Shown: positions 10,329-20,400, numbered from the stretch's first letter. The stretch: 64,000 bases of DNA from Candidatus Regiella endosymbiont of Tuberolachnus salignus (GCF_964020115.1 NZ_OZ026542.1:1-64000); one strand, 5' to 3'. Notes: a model not told the origin generated them from the sequence alone. Translations and numbers: made by a program.

Positions 10329-11405
10329 TCATATCACCTTGAAGGAGGTGACCTGTTCTATATTTAGCTGCCAAGATAAGAAGGTTTTTTTCATGTGTGC
10401 AAGATCACAAAATGAACCCTCGCCATAATTGGCGTCAAAAAGTTTAAAGATGTCAGTTTCTTGATCAATAAATATACCTATAGCATGTGGAACTGCATCT
10501 GCATCTTTTCTAAGACATCTAACATGGTATCTACCATCACTGATTGGTAATGCATCATCACTGGTTGATAATGTATTTAATTTTTCTTCCCGTTGATGTA
10601 CTTTACCTGTTATGTCATTTATATAGTCCGTATCTGTGTAAGTATACTTTTTTTTATCTTCACTATGCTTCTCTTCATCTCTCTGTCTACTGTAATAATA
10701 ATTATTTACTTCAAAATCGTTTTTTGTTATTTTTGTCTTAGAAGCAGATTCCTTTTTATATTTAATAGAAAAGGCGGAAGAAGAGTCATATTGGCATGGC
10801 TGCCACATCTGTCTTAATACGACTTCTCTATACCCTGCTTCTGTTTTAATGTAATTAAAAAAATCGGCGCTGTCAGGGCTCCCTTGTCTGGCCAACCATG
10901 CCAATGTTAATCCGTAACATAATCCCGTTTTTCCTAAAAAAATAATGGGATCGTCTTTTATTATTTTTTCTTCTTCTTCTCCAGCATGTGTTCTTTTCTT
11001 TCCTTTCCTTTCATTTATAATAACTCCGCTTGCTATAATATCCTTTTGTTTTTTTTCTGCTATATCATTAAAATAATCAAACTGATTAAAAAGAATGCAG
11101 TATGAACTACTACCTTTTTCTTCTGAACGTTGAATAATCGGAATTCGTGTTTTCTTTATTACGTCATCTTCATAATTAGTTGTAATTTTTGTTTTTTCAA
11201 AGGTGGCGGGTGTATTGTGGATTTGACAACATTTTTCTAGATTGCCTCGACGTTCCTCACGGGCATCATTACCTAACATATTCTGTTCTGTGTTATTATT
11301 CTCAATAAAACTGTTTAATTTTTTCTTTAAATATTCTCTATCAAATAAGCCAGCACTTCTTGAAAAAAATTCATTTAATTTACCAGGTTGAGAAAGTTTC
11401 ATCAT
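10329..11405 (-). CDS. YopT-like (peptidase family C58) cysteine protease effector candidate
   Basis: A 358-residue protein with the layout of the C58 cysteine proteases (YopT, AvrPphB). The Cys motif is GLCYGLTLAWLARQ with C163, the His is H307 in AVPHAIGIFID, and the Asp is D324 in FKLFDANYGEGSF. Known members cut prenylated Rho GTPases or host kinases after type III delivery. The N-terminal 150 residues are charged and Asn/Lys-rich, without a signal peptide, as expected of a type III substrate. An insert rich in Lys/Glu/Tyr (about 215-270) separates Cys and His and is longer than I expect in YopT. The gene is convergent with the tail genes, a usual site for phage-carried effectors. Catalytic residues were assigned by eye. 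Confidence 0.75.
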   Translation of the reverse strand: MMKLSQPGKLNEFFSRSAGLFDREYLKKKLNSFIENNNTEQNMLGNDAREERRGNLEKCCQIHNTPATFEKTKITTNYEDDVIKKTRIPIIQRSEEKGSSSYCILFNQFDYFNDIAEKKQKDIIASGVIINERKGKKRTHAGEEEEKIIKDDPIIFLGKTGLCYGLTLAWLARQGSPDSADFFNYIKTEAGYREVVLRQMWQPCQYDSSSAFSIKYKKESASKTKITKNDFEVNNYYYSRQRDEEKHSEDKKKYTYTDTDYINDITGKVHQREEKLNTLSTSDDALPISDGRYHVRCLRKDADAVPHAIGIFIDQETDIFKLFDANYGEGSFCDLAHMKKTFLSWQLNIEQVTSFKVI

Positions 11406-11964
11406 TACATCCTAATTTTTATTCTGTATTTTTTCATTGTAATAAAATTTGTTGTGTTTGTTTTTCTTGTTAACCATATTTACTAAGACTATAATTATTT
11501 GGTAATGATTTATAATTGTTCATTTTCATGGTATTTTATTTTCACCGTGATGATTAATTTATGGTAAAAATTGTAAATATAATGCCATGATAATACTATT
11601 AAAAAACGTTCATTTTATTGGCATTCCGAATCTTCAATACAGCTTTTACTCACCTCTATTTGATGATATCTGTAAAAATACAGGCAAGGTGTTGAAAATA
11701 CGGATGCCCCGAGCATGCATTATTTTTTGTCAAGAAGATTCTCTCCTCACAGTGCCATAATATTATTTATTCCAATGGTAAATACACGGCAATATAATTG
11801 CTTAATGTATTTCATTGCATCAATAAGATAATTTAGCATAATCGAATAATTAAAAATTGACTGAAATTAATATAAAATTTATTTAATTTATTTTTATTTA
11901 TCTAAATAAATTATTATATGCTTATTAGCCTAAGCAGGGATTTTTTATAAGAAGGAGTGTTCCC
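11406..11964. other. AT-rich intergenic region
   Basis: 559 bases without a gene between the divergently oriented YopT-like gene and the endonuclease gene. It should hold both promoters. CAGTGCCATA at about 11750 matches the outer end of the 240-bp MITE and may be a scrap of one. A ribosome site, AAGAAGGAGTG, precedes the endonuclease ATG. Confidence 0.5.
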
Positions 11965-12906
11965 ATGAAATGGGTCTATCAATTATTATTCTTATTCGTA
12001 CTGTCGATATCGATGGGGATTCAAGCTGAGCAAGCACGAACCTATTGTATAACCGACTCGGGCACCCTCAGTGCTCAAAATGAAGATCGTCTCTGCCCCA
12101 TTAATACCTACCCTGTTATATTTGTGCTGGGAGAATTAGTCACGGAACCTACTATTGAAAAAGGTATCAACAGCGTACTGCCCGAGGTCAGTAATTATTA
12201 TTGCAGTGCAGGTGGCAAGAGCGGTGCGATGTTAAAAAGCACCCTGAACAGTATTATCAAACTGCATAAACGTTTCAATTATCAAAGCGTATGGGAACAA
12301 CTGGAGTACACCGACGAAGACCCAGATAATACTGATAATATCATATTACTTTATACTGGTCGCTCGGTGCCCAAAAATTTCAGGTCAGGACAGACGAACG
12401 ATCAAAATGCTTGGAGTCGGGAGCACGTTTGGGCGAAAAGTCACGGTTTTCCTAAACCCAGTCAGTTTGCTTATACAGATATTCATCATTTACGGCCAGC
12501 TGATATTAGCGTGAATAATACACGCCGGAACAAGGATTTTGACTGAGGCGGCACGCCTTTGACAGAGTCACCGGGGAATAAAACTGATCGCGATAGTTTT
12601 GAACCTGCCGATAATGTCAAAGGGGATGTCAGTCGGATGCTTTTTTATATGGATGTACGTTACGAAGGCAACGATGATTCTAAAGTGGGTGATTTAAGCT
12701 TGGTCGATAAAACAGGTACTAGTGGTAATGAACTGGGAAAACTCTGCACATTGCTAGAATGGCATGCACAAGACCCGGTTTCAGCTTGGGAACACCGGCG
12801 CAATGAACGTATCTACGAGCGTCAAGGTAATCGTAATCCTTTTATTGATCACCCTGAATGGGCAAGCAGTATTTACGGAGATAGTTGTAGAAAAGACACG
12901 AAATAA
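11965..12906 (+). pseudogene. Secreted endonuclease I family protein, interrupted by in-frame TGA
   Basis: Two open frames in the same phase (11965-12546 and 12547-12906) together encode about 313 residues of an endonuclease I-type nuclease. A signal peptide is clear (residues 1-21, hydrophobic, ending GIQA). The beta-beta-alpha-metal site is NAWSREHVWAKSHGF, followed by DIHHLRPAD and the NNTRRNKDF motif. Directly after KDFD comes TGA at 12544-12546, then GGTPL and a well-conserved C-terminal domain (FEPADNVKGDVSRMLFYMDVRY). Either the gene is dead through one nonsense change, or some readthrough occurs. The rest shows no decay, so the stop may be recent. In active form the enzyme would degrade DNA outside the cytoplasm. 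Confidence 0.8.
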
Positions 12907-13194
12907 TACGGCTGGCTTTTAAAGAATAAACCTTATATCTATTGCCTAATAAAAAAGAATTTTATTAGGCGAACAACGACAACATTTAACGTGCAATGGC
13001 ACAAATAACAGGTCGAAATGAATAGGTAACTTATTGATAAATAATGACTGAAAAGTTGTGTTTTGTCGTGCTTTGTTGCCTATTATATAAGCAAAAATAT
13101 TTTATCCATTTGTTTTTAATGGATTATTTTATCTTAGTGTAACTATATCCGAATTAGCCAGCCGTTGTTCTTTTTCTCATCTAGCGAAAGAAGG
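12907..13194. other. Intergenic DNA before RadC remnant
   Basis: No gene is recognised. An inverted pair near 12946-12970 (CCTAATAAAA/TTTTATTAGG) could end transcription of the endonuclease gene. Confidence 0.4.
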
Positions 13195-13567
13195 GGCGCT
13201 ATGTAATCCTAAAATTACTCGTGAGTTCATATACAACATTCTGTCACACCGTGAACGTGAAGTTTTTTTAGTTTTATTTTTGGATAATCAATATCGTGTT
13301 ATCAGCCATGATGAATTGTTTATCGGTAGCATCAGTAGTGTTGAAATACATCCAAGAGAAATTGTACGTGAAGCATTAAAGGTAAATGCCGCGGCACTGA
13401 TTCTAGCGCATAACCACCCTTCAGGTCAGGCTGAACCGAGCGAGGCCGATAATTTGATTACTGTACGCATTATTAAAGCTTGTGCGTTACTCGATATTCG
13501 GGTGCTTGATCATTTAGTTATTGGTCATGGTGAATACGTTTCCTTTGCTGAACGTGGCTGGATTTAA
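13195..13567 (+). pseudogene. RadC-like JAB/MPN protein, start codon missing
   Basis: RadC-type sequence with the metal-binding motif [14 protein letters not shown] and the family ending VSFAERGWI. The first normal start codon in frame is a TTG at 13280 (95 residues), yet family-like sequence ([25 protein letters not shown]) continues upstream in the same frame to about 13195 without ATG, GTG or TTG. The helix-hairpin-helix N-terminal part of chromosomal RadC is absent. It therefore looks like a 5'-degraded copy of a short, prophage- or island-type RadC. The frame stays open back to a TAA near 13099. Confidence 0.7.
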
Positions 13568-13659
13568 TAGGTTTCTTTCGAAACTAAAGTCTTAGAGCCT
13601 ATTAAAAATCTTCTTAAGCGACGCTCAGGCGAGGAAAAAATGAGCGAAAAAGCGCAGTT

Positions 13660-13785
13660 TATACCCAATGAATTTCGAGTTACGGCAAGGCGGCAAGGGC
13701 GACCGACCGATGAGCGTAGACATGCTACCTGATGAGGCGAATACCCACAGCCAACAACGCAGCGGCTTTAAAGGCGAAGGGTATA
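13660..13785. repeat. Family B palindromic element, copy 1
   Basis: 126 bp from TATACCC to GGGTATA, an imperfect palindrome with the motifs GAGTTACGGCAAGGCGGC, GAGCGTAGACATGCTACC and GGCGAAGGGTATA. Just before it, about 13590-13655 holds sequence related to the block at 18062-18275 (family E). Confidence 0.85.
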
Positions 13786-13827
13786 TCAGCGAGTATAAGA
13801 GATTTTGAATAGGCTCTTACGTCCCCC

Positions 13828-13976
13828 ATTAGACCTCTTTGGAAACCGTAGTTCGTTATGCGGAGTCAAGGCGCCCGGCGCACAGCAACCTTCGTTAACA
13901 TAAAGTACATGAGAATTGCGCGCACCGGACAACGCAGGAGCCGTATCACTCAGTAGGTTTCCGAAGAGGTCTATTG
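13828..13976. repeat. Family D inverted-repeat element
   Basis: About 149 bp with ends TTAGACCTCTTTGGAAACC and, reversed, AATAGACCTCTTCGGAAACC. A partial relative starts at about 24547 (CAATAGACCTCTTTTCAAACC). It is non-coding and may be a small transposable element. Confidence 0.65.
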
Positions 13977-14007
13977 AATCAGCGGGGAGACGTCAATAAA
14001 ATTTCCT

Positions 14008-14043
14008 GTATAGCCAAATCAAATTAAACTGATTTGGCTATAC
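14008..14043. repeat. Minimal family A palindrome
   Basis: GTATAGCCAAATCA and TGATTTGGCTATAC flank only 8 bases. This is the outer arms of family A with the whole middle deleted. It lies 27 bases past the rpiA stop and could act as a terminator hairpin for it. Confidence 0.75.
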
Positions 14044-14070
14044 GGTGAGATTCATGAGTAAAGCGGCTGT

Positions 14071-14736
14071 TTATTCAATAACCCTAACTTTGGATGTTCT
14101 GGATGCGTCTGCCATCAACACTATATCAGCCACACGATTGGCAAAGAGGCCTACAGTCACCACGCCAGGGATACTATTTATTTTATTTTCTAAAGCAATA
14201 GCATCCATGATCTGCAAATTGTAGACATCTATTATTTGATTACCATTATCGGTGAGCACATTTTGGCGATACTTAGGCATACCCCCCAATTTGCTCAATT
14301 CCCGCGCTATAAAAGATCGCGCCATTGGAATGACTTCAACCGGTAATGGAAATTTACCCAACACATCAACCTGTTTAGAGGCATCGACAATACAAATAAA
14401 CTTTTTGGCAACAGCAGCAATGATTTTTTCACGTGTTAACGCGGCTCCCCCACCTTTAATCATTTGTTTGTGTAGATTAACTTCATCCGCTCCATCGACG
14501 TAGATAGCTAATTCATCTATTGCGTTACAGTCAATGGTAGGTATACCGAGCGAGGTCAACTTCTCTGTTGAAGCAACTGAGCTGGAAACAGCGCCTGTAA
14601 TACCATGTTTTATTGATCCTAAAGCATCAATAAAATGGTTAACCGTGGAGCCAGTACCTACACCAACAATAGAGCCAGGTTCGATATACGCCAATGCTGC
14701 CCATCCAACCGCTTTTTTCTGTTCATCCTGAGTCAT
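14071..14736 (-). CDS. rpiA: Ribose-5-phosphate isomerase A
   Basis: A 221-residue enzyme interconverting ribose 5-phosphate and ribulose 5-phosphate in the non-oxidative pentose phosphate pathway. It begins [15 protein letters not shown], nearly as in E. coli (219 residues), which fixes the start. Key residues are all present: the GTGST phosphate loop (about 27-31), D81 and D84 in DGADE, K94 in KGGGA and E103 as the catalytic base. Its surroundings are repeat elements on both sides, so it stands alone as a transcription unit. Confidence 0.97.
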   Translation of the reverse strand: MTQDEQKKAVGWAALAYIEPGSIVGVGTGSTVNHFIDALGSIKHGITGAVSSSVASTEKLTSLGIPTIDCNAIDELAIYVDGADEVNLHKQMIKGGGAALTREKIIAAVAKKFICIVDASKQVDVLGKFPLPVEVIPMARSFIARELSKLGGMPKYRQNVLTDNGNQIIDVYNLQIMDAIALENKINSIPGVVTVGLFANRVADIVLMADASRTSKVRVIE

Positions 14737-14787
14737 GGTAAATTAATGGCCTGTTGTATAACAAAACAACAAATGTTAACCGCTCCT

Positions 14788-15020
14788 TATAGCCAAATCA
14801 GTTTAATTTGATTTAAGTGTTGTCGTCGCTTGCCGTACTATTATACCCTTCTCCTTTGAAGCCGCCGCGTTGTTGGCTGCGAGTGTTCGCCTCATCAGGT
14901 AGCATGTCTACGCGCATCGGTCGGTCACCCTGGCAGCCGAAGGCAACTTCAAGGGCTGTGGGCATATTTGTACTGTCTTTGCTCCTCCGCCTTGAATCAA
15001 ATTAAACTGATTCGACTATA
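14788..15020. repeat. Family A palindrome, copy 2, interrupted by family B copy 2
   Basis: The outer parts are a normal family A element. At its centre (CCGTACTAT) a family B element of about 125 bp (14842-14966, TATACCC to GGGCATA) is inserted, after which the family A sequence resumes at TTTGTACTG. This shows that family B moved into family A. TA or TAT is present at both borders. Confidence 0.88.
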
Positions 15021-15058
15021 TCGGAGATAAACCGCCGATCAACGGGAGATAAAATCGG

Positions 15059-16390
15059 TTATAAAATAAATCGACTTAAATCTTCATCGTCGACCAAATC
15101 GCCCAATTTTTCATTTACATATTCTTTATCAATACTAATGGAACACCCCTGCTGTTCACAGGCATTGTAAGAAATATCTCCTATTAAACGCTCCAACACT
15201 GTGTGTAAACGACGTGCGCCAATGTTTTCAGTACGTTCGTTTACTTGCCAAGCAGCTTCAGCAATACGCTTGATACCCTCGGCAGTGAAATCAATGGTTA
15301 CGTCCTCAGTTGCCATCAGTGCTTTATGTTGCTCGGTGAGTGATGCGTTTGGTTCAGTTAAAATACGTTCAAAATCTTCAGTCGTCAGTGCTTCTAATTC
15401 CACTCGAATAGGAAAGCGTCCTTGTAATTCAGGGATCAAGTCAGAAGGTTTTGCTACCTGAAATGCGCCTGAGGCAATGAATAAAATATAATCTGTTTTT
15501 ATCATTCCATGTTTTGTCGAAACGGTACAACCTTCGACTAATGGAAGTAAATCACGCTGTACCCCCTGACGGGAGATATCTGCGCCTGAAGTCTGACCAC
15601 GCTTACAAATTTTATCGATTTCATCGATAAATACAATACCGTGCTGTTCGACCGCCTCAATAGTCTGTTGTTGTAGTTCTTCTGGATTGACCAATTTACT
15701 TGCTTCTTCTTCGATCAATAATCTAAAGGCTTCTTTTATTTTAAGTTTTCGAGTCTTATTTTTTTGACTGGCAATATGCTGAAACATAGATTGCAGCTGG
15801 CTAGTCATCTCTTCCATACCAGGAGGCGACATAATTTCAACCCCTAGCGATGCTGCTGCTAAATTTATCTCGATTTCCTTATCATCTAATTTGCCTTCAC
15901 GCAATTTTTTACGAAATATCTGGCGAGTTGTTGAGGGAGATTTCTTTTTTTCCTCAGATTTATCATTATCTTTTGCCGGCCCTACCAATACATCTAAAAT
16001 TCGTTTTTCGGCGGATTTTTCAGCCTGAGCACGTACTTTTTCGATAGATTGATGCCGAATCATTTTCATTGCAGTATCGGTTAGATCACGAATGATGGAA
16101 TCAACCTCTTTACCAACATAACCTACTTCGGTAAATTTCGTCGCTTCCACTTTGATGAAAGGTGCATTAGCCAATTTGGCTAAACGTCGAGCAATTTCTG
16201 TTTTACCGACTCCTGTGGGGCCTATCATTAAAATATTCTTGGGGGTCACTTCACAACGTAGTTCTGGAAGAAGTTGCATACGTCGCCAGCGGTTACGTAA
16301 AGCGATGGCGACAGCGCGTTTTGCCTTATCTTGACCGATAATATGGCCGTCTAATTCACTAACTATTTCGCGGGGAGTCATTGCAGACAT
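15059..16390 (-). CDS. hslU: HslU ATPase of the HslUV protease
   Basis: A 443-residue AAA+ unfoldase, the length of E. coli HslU, that feeds proteins into the HslV chamber. The [20 protein letters not shown] start is typical. Walker A is GPTGVGKT at 57-64 and Walker B is [10 protein letters not shown] at about 250-260. The arginine-finger region GRFPIRVEL and the C-terminus ending in EDLSRFIL, which docks into HslV, are intact. The ATG at 16390 is preceded by AAGGAT and lies 12 bases after hslV, so the two form one operon. Confidence 0.97.
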   Translation of the reverse strand: MSAMTPREIVSELDGHIIGQDKAKRAVAIALRNRWRRMQLLPELRCEVTPKNILMIGPTGVGKTEIARRLAKLANAPFIKVEATKFTEVGYVGKEVDSIIRDLTDTAMKMIRHQSIEKVRAQAEKSAEKRILDVLVGPAKDNDKSEEKKKSPSTTRQIFRKKLREGKLDDKEIEINLAAASLGVEIMSPPGMEEMTSQLQSMFQHIASQKNKTRKLKIKEAFRLLIEEEASKLVNPEELQQQTIEAVEQHGIVFIDEIDKICKRGQTSGADISRQGVQRDLLPLVEGCTVSTKHGMIKTDYILFIASGAFQVAKPSDLIPELQGRFPIRVELEALTTEDFERILTEPNASLTEQHKALMATEDVTIDFTAEGIKRIAEAAWQVNERTENIGARRLHTVLERLIGDISYNACEQQGCSISIDKEYVNEKLGDLVDDEDLSRFIL

Positions 16391-16402
16391 GTTCTTTTAT
16401 CC

Positions 16403-16948
16403 TTACGCTTTAAGGGCTAATGTTTTATATTTTAGTTCTTTAATGGTTTGACAGCGGTTAGTATAAATACAAATATCTCCTGCAATATTCAGTGATTTCT
16501 CAACAATCTCTCTAGCAGATAACTCCGTGTTTTCTAACAACGCACGAGCTGAAGACTGAGCATAAGAGCCGCCAGAGCCAATAGCGATCAAATCATCTTC
16601 TGGCTGAATAACATCACCATTACCGGTAATAATCAGTGATGCATTTTGGTCTGCAACCGCTAGCAAGGCTTCAAGACGACGTAACATACGATCCGTTCGC
16701 CAATCTTTTGCTAATTCAACGGCGGCTTTGGTTAAATGTCCTTGGTGTGTTTCTAGCTTTTTTTCAAATAATTCAAACAGAGTAAAAGCATCAGCTGTCC
16801 CCCCGGCAAAACCTGCTATTACTTGATTTTTATAAAGAAAACGTACCTTACAAGCATTTTTCTTCATTACGGTATTACCCAGAGTGACTTGACCATCTCC
16901 CCCCATAACAACTTCATTATCACGACGTACACTTACAATTGTTGTCAC
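16403..16948 (-). CDS. hslV: HslV peptidase of the HslUV protease
   Basis: A 181-residue threonine peptidase. Thr2, which becomes the N-terminal nucleophile after Met removal, is followed by TIVSVRR, and GDGQVTLGN and [13 protein letters not shown] are conserved. The start codon is GTG at 16948 with GGGGA eight bases upstream; this start is fixed because Thr must be residue 2. It is slightly longer than the E. coli protein (176) at the C-terminus. It precedes hslU in the usual order after ftsN, though ftsN is here separated by 426 bases of repeat-bearing DNA. Confidence 0.97.
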   Translation of the reverse strand: MTTIVSVRRDNEVVMGGDGQVTLGNTVMKKNACKVRFLYKNQVIAGFAGGTADAFTLFELFEKKLETHQGHLTKAAVELAKDWRTDRMLRRLEALLAVADQNASLIITGNGDVIQPEDDLIAIGSGGSYAQSSARALLENTELSAREIVEKSLNIAGDICIYTNRCQTIKELKYKTLALKA

Positions 16949-17181
16949 GAGTAATTCCCCATTGCAGACTAAACAGAACCTATACTGGGTTGTTTAGTTA
17001 ATATTAAAGCCCAGTTTTTAAAAAATATACTTTCTTTAGCCATGGAGCATCGGGATATCCAGACCAATATTTGAAAGAAATCCCACATGTATTAAAGACA
17101 GGGACATAAGATTTCTTACATAGCTTACTGCGTGGCGCGAATGCTAGGTTATGCGGTGCCCACAATCATCATGTATTTGTA

Positions 17182-17351
17182 TATACCCTTTGCCTTTCAG
17201 GTTACAGCGGCGTTGGCGGCGATCACTCATCCTTTGTCATGTACCGATTTCGATTGATTGCCGCCTTGCCGTAACTCGAAATTCATTGGGTATACGCTCA
17301 TCGGTCTTACACCCTAGCCGCTTAGCGGCAACTTGAAGGACTGTGGGCATA
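17182..17351. repeat. Family B element, copy 3, rearranged
   Basis: TATACCCTTTGCCTTTCAGG through CGAAATTCATTGGGTATA (to about 17295) is a family B variant with a different middle (ATCACTCATCCTTTGTCATG). It is followed directly by a partial right end, GCGGCAACTTGAAGGACTGTGGGCATA. It fills most of the ftsN-hslV gap. The same variant middle recurs at 37873-37982. Confidence 0.75.
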
Positions 17352-17374
17352 AATGGGGGGAGTGAGTGATATTT

Positions 17375-18061
17375 TCAACCCCCCAAGTGGCGGGGAATAC
17401 AATTGGATGCTTCAGTGGTTTTAAGACGTTGTAACATATCATCTACTGTAGCACGAGTGCTATAGGGTTCCAGTATTACGCGATTCCAGCCATCCCCGGA
17501 AGCAATGCTACTTTCAATGCCGCTAAGTGCCAATTTAGCACGAAGCGATTCAGCCGGCTCTAAAGTACGGAAAGATCCACATTGTAGCACCCAGTGGGAT
17601 ATTTTTTCTTTTGCTGTTTTTGATTTTGTTGATGGTATTTCTGGTAGTTGAATTGATCTCTGATCTGTATCAAGTGCGGCTTTTTCCCGTATTCTGCGTT
17701 GTTCATTCATGATCTGAGTTGATAAATGGACGCCTCCTTCAGCAGTAGGTTCAATTGGTTTACTAACGCCAAATTGACGATTTTCTAGCTCTTTAATGTA
17801 GCGCCAGCGCTCTTCAGGAGGTGGTGGTAATCCCTTAGCCGTATTAGGATAAGGTAATAACGGTAGTTTGTCTGATTTATTACGAGTAATAAAATAAAGA
17901 CTCCCGAGCAATATTATCAATAATATAACAGCTAGGATCAGCACTGTTTCGAGTTTATTCCCGTTTTTCTTTTTTTTGGGGTGCCTTTTTTTACTCTGGG
18001 ATCCTAAGGATGCTCGGCTTACATAATCTTTCTGTGCCACTCTTTTTTGCCGCGTATTCAA
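17375..18061 (-). CDS. ftsN: Cell division protein FtsN
   Basis: A 228-residue bitopic membrane protein that activates septal peptidoglycan synthesis. A basic cytoplasmic tail includes KKRHPKKKKNG. The membrane helix is about residues 37-60 (VLILAVILLIILLGSLYFIT). A short periplasmic linker has the family segment ERWRYIKELENRQ, and the C-terminal SPOR domain (about 155-225) starts WVLQCGSFRTLEPAESLRAKL. E. coli FtsN is 319 residues, so the linker is markedly shortened, a common outcome in reduced genomes. The order ftsN-hslV-hslU is the enterobacterial one. Confidence 0.92.
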   Translation of the reverse strand: MNTRQKRVAQKDYVSRASLGSQSKKRHPKKKKNGNKLETVLILAVILLIILLGSLYFITRNKSDKLPLLPYPNTAKGLPPPPEERWRYIKELENRQFGVSKPIEPTAEGGVHLSTQIMNEQRRIREKAALDTDQRSIQLPEIPSTKSKTAKEKISHWVLQCGSFRTLEPAESLRAKLALSGIESSIASGDGWNRVILEPYSTRATVDDMLQRLKTTEASNCIPRHLGG

Positions 18062-18275
18062 ATGAAATCAATCCGCTATATTACTTAACTGTAGAATGTT
18101 TGCCTAGAATAAAACAACGTTTCTCGAAATCTCTTATGCTCGCTGATACTTTGTCAAAAACGCGCTTAAAATGCTCATTTACGCTCTTTATTAAATATAA
18201 AAGGAACTGTGCTTTTTCGCCCATTTTTTCTCAATTGAGCGTAGCTCAAAGAAAATTTCGAATGGGCTCTTAGTG
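18062..18275. repeat. Family E repeat region upstream of dnaX
   Basis: Contains CTCAATTGAGCGTAGCTCAA and AATTTCGAATGGGCTCTTAG; related pieces occur at 13590-13655 and 37820-37870. It is non-coding. It lies between the divergent ftsN and dnaX genes, so their promoters must be within or beside it. Confidence 0.55.
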
Positions 18276-18350
18276 TCTATGATCAATCTTTTTAGCATCC
18301 CTCAAGTATGTTAGGATGCTGGGCTAAATCCTCTGAATTTTTTTGACCTC

Positions 18351-20318
18351 ATGAGCTATCAGGTTCTTGCCCGTAAGTGGCGCCCACAAGTTTTTTCAGC
18401 AGTGGTGGGTCAGCAGCATGTGCTGACGGCACTCTCCAATGGTCTTTTATTAGGGCGTTTGCACCATGCTTATCTTTTATCGGGTACCCGAGGGGTAGGA
18501 AAAACCTCTATCGCTCGCCTACTGGCGAAAGGGCTTAATTGTGATAAGGAAATTACCGCGACTCCCTGTGGAAAATGTATTAGCTGTCAAGAAATTGAGC
18601 AAGGACGTTTTATCGATTTGATCGAAATTGATGCTGCTTCACGTACAAAAGTGGAAGATACGCGTGAATTACTCGATAACGTGCAATACGCGCCAGTGCG
18701 CGGGCGTTTTAAAGTCTATCTGATCGACGAAGTTCATATGCTATCTCGGCACAGTTTTAATGCTTTGTTGAAAACGTTAGAAGAGCCCCCAGCACACGTA
18801 AAATTTATACTAGCGACGACTGATCCACAAAAATTACCGATCACTGTCCTTTCTCGTTGCCTTCAATTTCACTTACAAGCACTCAATATAGAACAAATTC
18901 GTACTCAGCTAGAAAAAGTATTAGAGGCTGAGCAAGTAGTTTACGATGCTAGAGCGCTGCACTTATTAGCTAAAGCTGCAGATGGCAGCTTGCGTGATGC
19001 CTTGAGTCTAACTGATCAAGCCATTGCTATGGGACAAGGACAGGTAACAACAGAAACGGTCAGCCAAATGCTCGGCACATTAAACGACGAGCAACCCTTA
19101 GCTATTATTGAAGCATTGCTTAATGCAGATGCTGTGCAGCTGATGACTCAAGTTGCGCAAGCGGCGTCACGGGGGGTCGATTGGGAGACTCTCCTTGTTG
19201 AAAGCTTACGGCTATTACACCAGATTGCTATGATGCAGCTGCTGCCTTCAAGCCATCATCAGTTCGATGATCAGGATCAAGCCATAGAACTACGTTTACG
19301 TACTTTGGCAAAAGTATTACCCCCCGCGGATATTCAACTTTATTACCAAACTTTATTGATCGGACGTAAAGAGTTGGTATATGCCCCTGATCTGCGCATG
19401 GGAGTCGAAATGACCTTGTTACGTGCATTAGCATTTCATCCACAAAGGTTGATTGATGAAAAACAGAGTATGGTAAGCCAGCCACCACAAAATATTTCAA
19501 CCTTCTCGTCTGTGAACAACACCAATGATGCTAAGTCAATGACGGAATCAGTGAGTACAAACCCTTTGCCTTCTGTTACTGCACAGTTATTACAAGCCCG
19601 CACACAATTATCGTTGCCGCAAGATAACCGGTTAAAAAACCAAGCTGAGTCAAAAGACATCAAGATTAAAAAAAATCTTCAATTGACTGCAGACAGCGTA
19701 CTGACAAAAAATGTAGAGCTGAAAGCAGAGCCTGATGATAATCAACAGTCTCGGATAAGTAGCACACCTAACCAATTAGATAAAAATAATACGGCTGTTA
19801 AAAAGGAAGCTTACCGCTGGAAGGCACAAAATCAGTCCCCGACAGTGGAAGCAGTAGTTACATTAAAAACGTTACGTAACGCATTACAATATGAAAAAAA
19901 TCCAGAGCTACTGCAAAAATTAGCTCAAGAGGCCATCAATCGTGATCTTTGGGCGGCAGAGATAAATAAGTTATCTTTGCCTAAATTAGTCCAACAGTTA
20001 GCGCTAAATACGTTTAAACAAACCATTGAATCGAATAATATTTGTCTTCATTTGCGTTCTTCTCAGCATCATTTAAATTCGTTATCTGCCCGAAAAACCC
20101 TTGCCGAGGCGTTGAGCCATCTATACGGTGAAAAAATAAAACTCAGCCTGATTGAAGACGATGATCCAGCACAACGCACTCCGCTCGAGTGGCGGCAAAC
20201 AATTTATGAGGAAAAACTTGCACTGGCGCGTCAGTCAATTAAAGGAGATAATAATATTCAAATGTTGTGTCATTTTTTTGATGCCATCCTGGATGAAGAA
20301 AGTATTCAACCGATTTAG
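18351..20318 (+). CDS. dnaX: DNA polymerase III clamp-loader subunit tau (and possibly gamma)
   Basis: A 655-residue DnaX, close to E. coli tau (643). It is the clamp-loader motor, and through its C-terminus it links polymerase and helicase. Walker A is GTRGVGKT at 45-52, the zinc cysteines are C64, C73, C76 and C79, and the Walker B region DEVHML and the sensor SRCLQFHL are conserved. Domains I-III end near residue 365; an Asn/Lys/Ser-rich linker follows. At 19668-19675, about codon 440, there are eight A residues (AAA AAA AAT in frame). Slippage there would end the protein within about 3 to 20 codons, giving a gamma-sized product as in E. coli (431). ybaB follows 82 bases later. Confidence 0.96.
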   Translation: MSYQVLARKWRPQVFSAVVGQQHVLTALSNGLLLGRLHHAYLLSGTRGVGKTSIARLLAKGLNCDKEITATPCGKCISCQEIEQGRFIDLIEIDAASRTKVEDTRELLDNVQYAPVRGRFKVYLIDEVHMLSRHSFNALLKTLEEPPAHVKFILATTDPQKLPITVLSRCLQFHLQALNIEQIRTQLEKVLEAEQVVYDARALHLLAKAADGSLRDALSLTDQAIAMGQGQVTTETVSQMLGTLNDEQPLAIIEALLNADAVQLMTQVAQAASRGVDWETLLVESLRLLHQIAMMQLLPSSHHQFDDQDQAIELRLRTLAKVLPPADIQLYYQTLLIGRKELVYAPDLRMGVEMTLLRALAFHPQRLIDEKQSMVSQPPQNISTFSSVNNTNDAKSMTESVSTNPLPSVTAQLLQARTQLSLPQDNRLKNQAESKDIKIKKNLQLTADSVLTKNVELKAEPDDNQQSRISSTPNQLDKNNTAVKKEAYRWKAQNQSPTVEAVVTLKTLRNALQYEKNPELLQKLAQEAINRDLWAAEINKLSLPKLVQQLALNTFKQTIESNNICLHLRSSQHHLNSLSARKTLAEALSHLYGEKIKLSLIEDDDPAQRTPLEWRQTIYEEKLALARQSIKGDNNIQMLCHFFDAILDEESIQPI

Positions 20319-20400
20319 CAATAGACGTCTTGCAACCCTAGCCGATTTTGCAAAGAGTCTAATGAACTGAAGAAAATTAACGAAGCGATGAGAGATAATT

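Noticed and set aside
10544..10817. Hydrophobic ORFs opposite the YopT-like gene
   Set aside because: Antisense frames of AT-rich coding DNA; the hydrophobicity follows from Lys/Glu codons on the other strand.
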